Assembly (NCBI GenBank): GCA_017744795.1
Contig: JAGIAQ010000040.1
Location: 17,226-51,576 of the forward strand
Origin: Niabella sp.
Lineage (GTDB): Bacteria > Bacteroidota > Bacteroidia > Chitinophagales > Chitinophagaceae
Direction of reading: 5' to 3'
Length of the DNA stretch: 34,351 nucleotides
Shown: positions 6,672-13,379 of the stretch, piece after piece
Position numbering within the stretch: position 1 is the stretch's first letter
Layout of the letters: every line of letters starts with the position of its first letter
Notes under the pieces: generated by a model
The model's input: only the letters and a program-made list of their open reading frames with translations
Databases searched by the model: none
Told to the model about the DNA's origin: nothing
Translations under genes and position numbers: made by a program

Positions 6672-9048
6672 ATTTCCCCTGTTGTTTTTTAGAGAAGCTG
6701 ATCAGCAGCGCTGGTAACAGGATCAAATTGGTAAAAGTGGCAGTGATCAGTGTTAATGAAGTTAACCAGCCCAGCGCCTGGGTGCCCCCGAAATTGCTAA
6801 AGCAAAAGATGATGAATCCGGCGATTAACACCATGGAGGTATATAAAATACTAATGCCGGTACTGTGGATCGTTTGCACTACGGTGGCCTCAATCTGATT
6901 TTGGTGATTGGGTAATTCCTGTTTGTAGTTCACCAGAAAGCGGATGGTGATGTCGATGGCAATTCCTAAAGCAACGCTGAAAATAAGAACGGTACTGGGT
7001 TTTAGCGGAATGCCCACCCAGCCCATAACACCGGCAGTGATCGCCAAAGGAATAATATTCGGGATCAGCGAACAAAGAAGGATCCGTACCGATTTAAAGA
7101 GGTACAACATACACAATGCGATCAGCAGGAAGGCCCAAAGAATACTTTCTTTTAACCCGTTGATGATAAATTGCCCGCCTTCAAGAAACGTGATAGTAGT
7201 GCCGGTAAGCGTCACCTTGTATTTATCGGAGGGGAATAATTCATTGATCCGCTTTTTTATACCATCCATCAGACCCGGCAGTTTATGCGATCCTACATCC
7301 GCCATGTTTACACTGATGCGGGCCTCCTGTTTGGTACTGTCCATAAAGCTGGACAATAATTTTGTAAAAGTGGAACTGCCCTTGCCTGTTGCATCCGGAC
7401 TGTTATTCATATTAAGATATTCTGCAAGTCCCGGTAGGTCAAATTCTGAAGGCATGGAGTAGTTAGCGCTATCGCCTTCGTAAAACGCCTGTTTGGCAAA
7501 TTTTAATCCCTCCGTAATGCTTAAGGGGCGCGCTATTTCAGGCTGTGCTGCCAGGTATTGCGATAAAGAGTCGATTTTAACCAGGTTGTTAAAGTTTCGT
7601 GTTACACCAAACTTTTTGCGGGTATCTACGAGGATTTCCAGGGGCATAACCCCTTTGAAATTGTTTTCAAAGAATTTGAGATCGGTATAGATCTTATCAT
7701 TGTGCGGCACATCATCCACCATATGCGCATTGCTTTGCAACCGGAAAATGCCCATCGTTGCAATGACCAGAATGACTACGGTTGCAGCATAAATGGTTTT
7801 GCGGTTGTGGATAGACCATTTTTCCAGCCGGTCCAGCCACCGGTTTAACCGGGCATTGTACAAGTATTTTGTGTGTTTGGTCTTGGGCGCCGGGAGGAAG
7901 CTGAGCACCGCAGGGATCAGTAACAGGGAAATAAAAAACAGCAGCATGATATTGATCCCGGCAACCGCGCCAAATTCCTGCAGGATCTCGCTCTTGGTAA
8001 GGGCAAATACCGCAAAACCCACGGCAGCGGCCAGGTTGCAGAAAAGCGTTACGATGCCCATTTTGCTTACCATATGCTCCAGTGCCTGCATTTTGAGGGC
8101 ATTTCTATTCGTCCGGATGACTTCATCGGACAACCCTTCTGTTAGTTCATTCCAGCTGGTATGAAATTTATTGAGAAAATAAATACAGTTGGGAATGCCG
8201 ATAACCACGATCAGCGGGGGGATTAACGCTGTTAATAAGGTAATACTATACCCGAATAAGTGCATCGTTCCCAGGCTGAACAATACCCCAATGATCACTA
8301 CGGAAAGTGATAACAGCATAGAGCTGAAGGAACGGAAAAATAAAAGCAGGATGATGGCAGAAAGTACGATGGATGCGATCAGGAAATAACGCATCTCATG
8401 GGCAATACGGGCCGCCAGCACCGTGCGTATATAGGGGAGGCCGCTTAGTTTCACATCAATACCCGTGTCCGTAGTAAAAGCGGTTACTTCCTTTTTTACC
8501 GCTGCAATTGCAGCGTCACGCGCGCCGGAATTAATGACTTGCTTGTTCATGCGCAGTCCCATCAGGTAGGCATGGGTTTCCGGGTTGTATAAAAATCCCC
8601 GGTAAAAGGGGAAACGCTGAAACAGGGCTGCGGCAGAATCGATCTGTGCGGGCGCCAGGGCTCCCTGGGGAAATATTTTACGAACCGTTAGTTTTTGCGA
8701 TGCCACATCTTTTACGAGCGCTATTGCGTTCGGTACGCTGATGATATCTTCTACCCCCGGTATTTTTTTTAAATTTGTTTGTAAGGCCTGATACCGGTTA
8801 AATATTTTTTCTGAAAAAAGCTGATCCGTCTGCACCCCGACTACGAGCATATTGCCATCCTCGCCATATTTCTTTTTAAATTCCTGGTAGGCTATGTTTA
8901 CGGGGTGGTTAGTAGGAATTGCTTTTGAAAATTCATAGCTTAAGCCAACTTTACTGGCCCAGTAGCCGGAAAAACCGGTTACAATTGCCAATAATATTAA
9001 TAAAATGACCCTGTTTTTAAGAATAAAACGGCCGATACGCTTCCACAT
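6670..9048 (-). CDS. RND-superfamily (MMPL / HAE3-type) inner-membrane transporter
   Basis: A proton-driven RND exporter. HAE3/MMPL relatives move lipids, hopanoids or other hydrophobic molecules to the periplasm or outer membrane; the substrate here is unknown. The 792-residue protein shows the typical duplicated layout. Each half has one membrane helix (about 12-32 and 405-425), a large periplasmic domain, then five helices. Conserved helix motifs are GIPNCIYFLNKFH in the first half and ALGIAIDITIRFL in the second, the latter with an intramembrane Asp. I start at ATG 9048; the longer frame begins at a TTG that overlaps a -7-like box. No membrane-fusion or TolC gene lies nearby, which fits the HAE3 type. 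Confidence 0.87.
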   Translation of the reverse strand: MWKRIGRFILKNRVILLILLAIVTGFSGYWASKVGLSYEFSKAIPTNHPVNIAYQEFKKKYGEDGNMLVVGVQTDQLFSEKIFNRYQALQTNLKKIPGVEDIISVPNAIALVKDVASQKLTVRKIFPQGALAPAQIDSAAALFQRFPFYRGFLYNPETHAYLMGLRMNKQVINSGARDAAIAAVKKEVTAFTTDTGIDVKLSGLPYIRTVLAARIAHEMRYFLIASIVLSAIILLLFFRSFSSMLLSLSVVIIGVLFSLGTMHLFGYSITLLTALIPPLIVVIGIPNCIYFLNKFHTSWNELTEGLSDEVIRTNRNALKMQALEHMVSKMGIVTLFCNLAAAVGFAVFALTKSEILQEFGAVAGINIMLLFFISLLLIPAVLSFLPAPKTKHTKYLYNARLNRWLDRLEKWSIHNRKTIYAATVVILVIATMGIFRLQSNAHMVDDVPHNDKIYTDLKFFENNFKGVMPLEILVDTRKKFGVTRNFNNLVKIDSLSQYLAAQPEIARPLSITEGLKFAKQAFYEGDSANYSMPSEFDLPGLAEYLNMNNSPDATGKGSSTFTKLLSSFMDSTKQEARISVNMADVGSHKLPGLMDGIKKRINELFPSDKYKVTLTGTTITFLEGGQFIINGLKESILWAFLLIALCMLYLFKSVRILLCSLIPNIIPLAITAGVMGWVGIPLKPSTVLIFSVALGIAIDITIRFLVNYKQELPNHQNQIEATVVQTIHSTGISILYTSMVLIAGFIIFCFSNFGGTQALGWLTSLTLITATFTNLILLPALLISFSKKQQGK

Positions 9049-9075
9049 AGGACTCCAATACTTTAAAATGAGCTG

Positions 9076-9083
9076 CAAAGAAA
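9076..9083 (-). promoter_or_regulatory. -7-like box upstream of the RND transporter gene
   Basis: On the minus strand TTTCTTTG matches TAnnTTTG at 7 of 8 positions. It would start a transcript near 9068, giving a leader of about 20 nt before ATG 9048. It also argues against the upstream TTG start at 9078. Confidence 0.45.
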
Positions 9084-9114
9084 CAAAAAATAGACGGTTT
9101 GGGGCGCATCAATT

Positions 9115-9215
9115 TGTTACAGGTTACAGGTTTCAGGTTCCAGGTTCAAAGTTCACGGTTGCATTCTGCATTTTACATTGGGCGTTGGGTTTTATGCGTT
9201 GTGCATTTAGCCCCC
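9115..9215. repeat. Degenerate repeat words upstream of recO
   Basis: This stretch carries ttacaggttacaggtttcagg, ccaggttcaaagttcac and ttatgcgttgtgcattt-like words in a run of related 6-8-mers. It keeps the recO frame open upstream of the true start, which explains the apparent long N-terminus. No gene is seen here. Confidence 0.5.
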
Positions 9216-9250
9216 TCGTTTCTGCCTGTAAAAAACCTACCTTGCAGTGC

Positions 9251-10003
9251 ATGACGGATCTGCTGCATAAAACAAAGGGACTGGTGTTGAAAACGGTTAA
9301 ATATGGGGAAACCAGCGTAATTATTTCCGTTTATACCGAGCTTTTTGGCCTGCAATCCTACCTGGTGAACGGTGTTCGAACGGTTTCAAAAAAGGGAAAC
9401 ACTAAGGCTAATTTTTTTCAGCCCGCGGCATTGCTGGACCTGGTGGTTTATTATAACGAATTTAAACAGCTGAACCGTGTAAAAGAATATAAATGGGTGA
9501 CCGTTCATGCCAACCTGTTCACCGATGTATTGAAGAACGGCGTAGCCTTATATATGACGGAGCTACTGACGAAATGCCTGAAGGAGCCGGAAAATAACCC
9601 TGATCTTTTTGCTTTTATTGAGGACAGCTGGAATCATCTGAATGATTGTTCTGATGCTGTTATGGCCAATTTCCCTGTGTTCTTTGCTGTTCACCTGACG
9701 AACTTTTTTGGTTTTATGCCGCGGCAACTGGATGCCGGGGAGCAAGCTGAAGCGCTGTTTGATCTGCAGGATGGCGTTTTTACCACGGCCCTGCCGGCGC
9801 ATCCGTTTTACCTGGAGCCCCGGTACGCACAGGTGGTAGCCGAACTACTGCGGGTACGCCGCCCGGAAGAACTGACGGAAATACAAATAAACGCGTTGGT
9901 GCGCGGGCATATACTGGCGACGCTGGAACAGTATTATTCACTGCATATACCGGATTTTGGGCGATTGAAGTCGTTGCCAGTGTTGAGGGAGATCTTGCGG
10001 TAG
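9251..10003 (+). CDS. recO: DNA repair protein RecO
   Basis: RecO anneals single strands and, with RecR, loads RecA onto SSB-covered DNA. The 250-residue protein begins MTDLLHKTKG and shows the N-terminal OB-fold signature: GLVLKTVKYGETSVI, then YTELFGLQSYLVNGVR. A mostly helical C-terminal domain follows. I do not see the CxxC pairs of the zinc site found in some RecO proteins, which are often absent in this phylum. The frame is open back to 9005, but those codons are intergenic repeat words, and ATG 9251 gives the family's usual length and N-terminus. The RND gene lies divergently upstream. Confidence 0.9.
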   Translation: MTDLLHKTKGLVLKTVKYGETSVIISVYTELFGLQSYLVNGVRTVSKKGNTKANFFQPAALLDLVVYYNEFKQLNRVKEYKWVTVHANLFTDVLKNGVALYMTELLTKCLKEPENNPDLFAFIEDSWNHLNDCSDAVMANFPVFFAVHLTNFFGFMPRQLDAGEQAEALFDLQDGVFTTALPAHPFYLEPRYAQVVAELLRVRRPEELTEIQINALVRGHILATLEQYYSLHIPDFGRLKSLPVLREILR

Positions 10004-10047
10004 CATGCTGAATGCTTAACGCCGAACGCATAATGCTATCACCTTTT

Positions 10048-10464
10048 TCAGATGAATTGTTCCAACTCACGGATTTGCCGGCCAATAGTAATAATTCCGG
10101 CGGCGATCTTATCGTTTTGCTCCCGCCTGGGCTTCCGGTGGCCGGTGAGGTAATGGCTTAGTTGCTTTTCATTGATGCCGGTTACGCGGGACAGTGCTGA
10201 CCGAGTAATAAGTCCATCGGCCAGATGCAACATGGCGGAAGCTTGCAGGGTATAATTCAATTTAAAATGGCCTTTAAGAATATACGCTGGTAGCAGCTCC
10301 CTATCCTGAATTGCAGTTTCTATATGAAAATTAAAGGCCGATTCGAATTGGTGTTTTACTTCGTTGAGGTCTTTCCCTGTAGCAAATACAGCCCCGTTTA
10401 TTTCACCGGTACCGGCGCTAAAATTATCGCCGGACCATTCTATTAGTACATCTACTTTTTTCAC
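10048..10464 (-). CDS. hicB: HicB-family antitoxin with C-terminal HTH
   Basis: Antitoxin that neutralises the neighbouring HicA mRNA interferase and represses their operon. The N-terminal part of the 138-residue protein (MKKVDVLIEWSGDNFSA, then a GAVFATGKDLNEVKHQF stretch) is the partly degraded RNase-H-like HicB fold. Residues about 88-125 form a helix-turn-helix of the Xre type (SALSRVTGINEKQLSHYL, then GHRKPR), which would bind the promoter. The gene follows hicA after an 18-nt gap, the usual toxin-first order. It is close to full length for HicB proteins with an HTH, and nothing suggests decay. Confidence 0.87.
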   Translation of the reverse strand: MKKVDVLIEWSGDNFSAGTGEINGAVFATGKDLNEVKHQFESAFNFHIETAIQDRELLPAYILKGHFKLNYTLQASAMLHLADGLITRSALSRVTGINEKQLSHYLTGHRKPRREQNDKIAAGIITIGRQIRELEQFI

Positions 10465-10482
10465 TTTATATTTTTTTTACGT

Positions 10483-10680
10483 CTATCTCCAACCTGCCTG
10501 TTTAAATATACTATTCAGCAATTCCTGCGATAATGTGTCACTTGGTTTGCCATTTATGGTCACCTTTCCCGACTTTGTTCCATGCTTGAATTGCCTGTGG
10601 CTTGTGCCCGAATGATTTGCAAGGTACCATCCCTCAGCCTTTAGCAAATCGATTACCTCTTTTACTTTGAATCGCTTCAC
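10483..10680 (-). CDS. hicA: HicA-family mRNA interferase toxin
   Basis: Small toxin of the double-stranded-RNA-binding-domain-like fold that cleaves mRNA when free of HicB. The 65-residue protein has all the family landmarks: MKRFKVKEVIDLLKAEGW, then GTSHRQFKHG with the catalytic His28, then KVTINGKPSDTLSQELLNSI and the terminal Trp near the end. It is the first gene of a two-gene operon with hicB, with a well-placed promoter directly upstream. The catalytic His and full length suggest an active toxin. Confidence 0.92.
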   Translation of the reverse strand: MKRFKVKEVIDLLKAEGWYLANHSGTSHRQFKHGTKSGKVTINGKPSDTLSQELLNSIFKQAGWR

Positions 10681-10702
10681 TGGTGTTTTTCATTTGTTGG
10701 AA

Positions 10703-10734
10703 TAAAGGTAGAATTTTTTCTATCAAAATTCAAA
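10703..10734 (-). promoter_or_regulatory. hicAB promoter
   Basis: On the minus strand TTTG (10734-10731), a 20-nt spacer and TACCTTTA (10710-10703) fit the Bacteroidota promoter with one mismatch in the last base of the -7 box. It lies 23 nt before the hicA start codon. Confidence 0.6.
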
Positions 10735-10748
10735 TATTATTCCCGTCT

Positions 10749-10796
10749 TATCGCTAAAAGCGATAGAATAAGGCTTCGAGACTATAAGTCTCGAAG
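10749..10796. repeat. Two adjacent hairpins upstream of hicA
   Basis: tatcgct (10749-10755) and agcgata (10759-10765) form a 7-bp stem with a 3-nt loop. cttcgagact (10774-10783) and agtctcgaag (10787-10796) form a perfect 10-bp stem with an ata loop. They are followed by repeat words (10798-10853) that run up to the stop codon of the amidohydrolase gene. They could be the amidohydrolase terminator region or short palindromic repeats; there is no T-tract, so I favour the second. Confidence 0.6.
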
Positions 10797-10853
10797 AGCG
10801 CAGATGAACGCCAAACGCATAATGCAGAACGCTCAATGTTCGAACCTGAAACC

Positions 10854-11999
10854 TTAGTAAATCCTGTTGATTTGATTGTCCGCTATTTGAACCACCCCCG
10901 GATTTTTCCCTTTTTCGAAGCTGCCGTACCGATGGTCAATTTTCAGTGCGCGGGCGCCGTTTATGGTAGCCCAGGGCAGCATTTGGCCGATAGTAAGCTC
11001 TGGGAAATGCTTTTGTATGCGCAGCAGCTCGCTCCAGATATTTAAATCGTAGTTGGAGGCCAGACTATCTGTTCCTAAAACCAGGGAAGCCTGTTGTTCT
11101 ATGAACATTGGAATATCGGGCAGGCGGTTGCTGATATAATAGTTGGCATTGGGGCACAAACACCAGAACGCAGCAGGGAAGCGGCTTTTGGCATACTGAA
11201 TATCTTCCGCAGTTGTAAAAACGTTATGGATGAACAGCAGTTGCTGCTCTTTTTTTAAATAGCCTCCATAGGTTTGCAAACTTGTTTTGCCCGAAGGAGC
11301 AACGGGTGCTTCTTTGAGTTGCAGGCGTTCATACAACTCTTTAAATCCTCCGGTGCCGCTGCGGAACCACTCATCTTCGTCTTCCGTTTCCTGGTTGTGG
11401 ATACTGAGCAGCCGGTTTCCCGGAAAATCGCTTAGCAGCTCCCATAACGGTGTTGCAACCGAGTAGGGGGCATGCGGGGTTAAGGAAAGTTGCAAGGGAT
11501 CGAACACCTGCTGATAATCGTCGTAAATTTTTTTATAGGCCTGAAAATTTTCTGCTGCCTGTGCAGGCTCAAACCCGATGACCTCTATAAAATTGTGATA
11601 ATAGAGATTGCGTTTTGCTTTTTGAAACAGGGTATCGGTCGTATTGCAAATATCACCCACTGCCACGATCCCGTTTTTGATCATGGTCGCTTCTGCCTGC
11701 TCAATGGCTGCGGGAATTTGCTCCGGATGCGTATTTCTTTGTCTAACAACCTGGTTTACAAACTTTAATAATCCGGTATGCTCCTCAATCATTCCTTTCA
11801 TGTGGCTCAGTTCCAGGTGGCAATGGCAATTGATAAAACCCGGGCTCAATAGTCCGTCTAATTTTTTAATAGCGTCGCCGGCTTCGGCAGTGGGAATTAT
11901 TGCTTCTATCGTTCCGTCGTTGGTTACTATCAAAACGGTATTTTCTTTAAAGCCGTACCCGTCGAAGATGGTATCTGCTGTTAATTTTATATAGTCCAT
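10854..11999 (-). CDS. Amidohydrolase-superfamily deaminase-like protein (COG0402 type)
   Basis: Metal-dependent hydrolase of the amidohydrolase superfamily, subgroup of chlorohydrolases and nucleoside or aminofutalosine deaminases. The 381-residue protein has the first-strand metal motif H59-C-H61 in PGFINCHCHLELSH. It also has TPHAPYS for the next metal or substrate His, IHNQETEDE with the His-x3-Glu arrangement typical of deaminases, and GTDSLASN with the metal-binding Asp. It fits a deaminase of adenine-like substrates; an aminodeoxyfutalosine deaminase (MqnX) of the menaquinone pathway is one possibility, but nothing in the neighbourhood confirms it. It stands alone on this strand, divergent from prfA. 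Confidence 0.75.
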   Translation of the reverse strand: MDYIKLTADTIFDGYGFKENTVLIVTNDGTIEAIIPTAEAGDAIKKLDGLLSPGFINCHCHLELSHMKGMIEEHTGLLKFVNQVVRQRNTHPEQIPAAIEQAEATMIKNGIVAVGDICNTTDTLFQKAKRNLYYHNFIEVIGFEPAQAAENFQAYKKIYDDYQQVFDPLQLSLTPHAPYSVATPLWELLSDFPGNRLLSIHNQETEDEDEWFRSGTGGFKELYERLQLKEAPVAPSGKTSLQTYGGYLKKEQQLLFIHNVFTTAEDIQYAKSRFPAAFWCLCPNANYYISNRLPDIPMFIEQQASLVLGTDSLASNYDLNIWSELLRIQKHFPELTIGQMLPWATINGARALKIDHRYGSFEKGKNPGVVQIADNQINRIY

Positions 12000-12015
12000 T
12001 AAAAGTATTTTTTAG

Positions 12016-12078
12016 GCCGGGAAGGCGGGAAAACGGTAAAGAAAAAATGAAAACTTCCCGTTTTCCCGGCTTCCCGGC
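12016..12078. repeat. 20-bp imperfect inverted repeat between amidohydrolase and prfA
   Basis: Bases 12016-12035 (gccgggaaggcgggaaaacg) pair with 12059-12078 with one mismatch around a 23-nt loop. No T-tract follows on either strand in the right place. The rest of this 227-nt gap holds only a likely prfA promoter. Confidence 0.65.
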
Positions 12079-12188
12079 TAATTGTTGTTTAATCAGCTCC
12101 CCTATATTCTACAGTTGAAGAGCTTGCGAGGCAAGGAAGCTGCCATATATTCTGCTGCTGGTATTCAATTAATACCCCTCTTTTTAGC

Positions 12189-12196
12189 TAACTTTG
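12189..12196 (+). promoter_or_regulatory. -7 box of prfA
   Basis: TAACTTTG followed by C matches TAnnTTTG exactly and lies 30 nt before the prfA ATG. I see no clear TTTG at the -33 distance. Confidence 0.6.
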
Positions 12197-12226
12197 CGCC
12201 CTGTTTATCAAAAATAAACTTTTCTG

Positions 12227-13291
12227 ATGTTAGATAAATTAGAAGCGATTAAAGCGCGGTACGATCAACTGGGGGTAGCGCTGACGAACCCCGAAATTGT
12301 GGGTAATAATAAAAAGTTTGCGGCTACCAGTAAGGAATACCGCAGCCTGGAAAAGATCGTTATTGCGTATAATGACTATAAAAGATTGCTGGACGACCTG
12401 GCTTTTAATAAGGAGGCCCTGAACGGGGATGATGAGGAATTGCGCGAGCTGGCGAAGGAAGAAATGACCGGCCTGGAAGAACGGAAGGTAAGCATGGAAG
12501 AGCATATACGGCAATTGCTGATCCCGAAAGACCCGCAGGATGAGAAAAATGTGATCATGGAAGTGCGTGCCGGAACGGGTGGTGATGAGGCCAGCCTGTT
12601 TGCGGGCGACCTGTTGCGGATGTATATAAAATACTGCGAACGGCATGGGTTTAAAACAGCGGTGCTGAGCGAGAGCGAGGGAACCGTGGGCGGCTATAAG
12701 GAAGTGCAGCTGGAAGTAACGGGAGATGATGTATATGGCACGCTTAAGTTTGAAAGCGGTGTGCACCGGGTGCAGCGCGTGCCCAATACGGAAACGCAGG
12801 GCCGGGTACATACTTCGGCGGCTACAGTTGCAGTGATGCCGGAGGCGGAGGAGATCGATTTTGAACTAAGGGAGAGCGATGTGAAGATGGAAACTTCCCG
12901 AAGCGGGGGCGCCGGCGGACAGAATGTAAATAAAGTGGAAACCAAAGTGATGCTGACGCATATTCCAACCGGAACTGTGGTTATTTGTCAGACCGAACGT
13001 ACCCAGCTGGGCAACCGTGAAAAGGCCATGCAGATGATGCGGACCAAATTATATGAGGAGCAGGTGCGCAAACAGGAAGACGAAATATCCCGCCACCGGA
13101 AAAGCCTCGTAAGCTCCGGCGACAGAAGCGCCAAGATACGGACCTACAACTATCCGCAGGGCCGGGTTACGGACCACCGCATTAACCTGACCTCCTATAA
13201 CCTGGATGCTTTTATGAACGGCGAGATCCAGGAGTTTATTGATAAGCTGCAGTTTGCAGAGAATTCAGAGAAGTTGACGAAACAGGAGTAG
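12227..13291 (+). CDS. prfA: Peptide chain release factor 1
   Basis: Recognises UAA and UAG stop codons and triggers release of the finished peptide. The 354-residue protein has the peptidyl-transfer GGQ motif at 230-232 in [11 protein letters not shown], where the Gln is normally methylated by PrmC. The stop-codon-reading loop holds P186-N187-T188 in [14 protein letters not shown]; it corresponds to the PxT of RF1 rather than the SPF of RF2. Length is typical. The start ATG 12227 has a good -7 box upstream. No prmC or hemA neighbour is present, so it appears to be a single-gene unit. Confidence 0.96.
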   Translation: MLDKLEAIKARYDQLGVALTNPEIVGNNKKFAATSKEYRSLEKIVIAYNDYKRLLDDLAFNKEALNGDDEELRELAKEEMTGLEERKVSMEEHIRQLLIPKDPQDEKNVIMEVRAGTGGDEASLFAGDLLRMYIKYCERHGFKTAVLSESEGTVGGYKEVQLEVTGDDVYGTLKFESGVHRVQRVPNTETQGRVHTSAATVAVMPEAEEIDFELRESDVKMETSRSGGAGGQNVNKVETKVMLTHIPTGTVVICQTERTQLGNREKAMQMMRTKLYEEQVRKQEDEISRHRKSLVSSGDRSAKIRTYNYPQGRVTDHRINLTSYNLDAFMNGEIQEFIDKLQFAENSEKLTKQE

Positions 13292-13324
13292 GGGAAGCAA
13301 TGTGGAATTTTATTTAACCGCCAG

Positions 13325-13338
13325 GGCGCGAAGGCGCC
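13325..13338. other. Short GC hairpin in the convergent prfA/barrel gene gap
   Basis: ggcgc and gcgcc enclose a gaag loop, within repeat words (ccgccagggcgcgaaggcg). It lies between the convergent ends of prfA and the barrel gene. It could hinder read-through but lacks a T-tract. Confidence 0.35.
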
Positions 13339-13379
13339 AATTAATTAAAACCCTCGCTTCTTTGATTAGCGGTGTTGGC

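Noticed and set aside
9049-9078. TTG start for the RND transporter
   Set aside because: A -7-like promoter box overlaps it, and ATG 9048 starts right before the first membrane helix.
9005-9250. Long N-terminus of recO
   Set aside because: It overlaps the RND gene and repeat words; ATG 9251 matches the RecO N-terminal domain.
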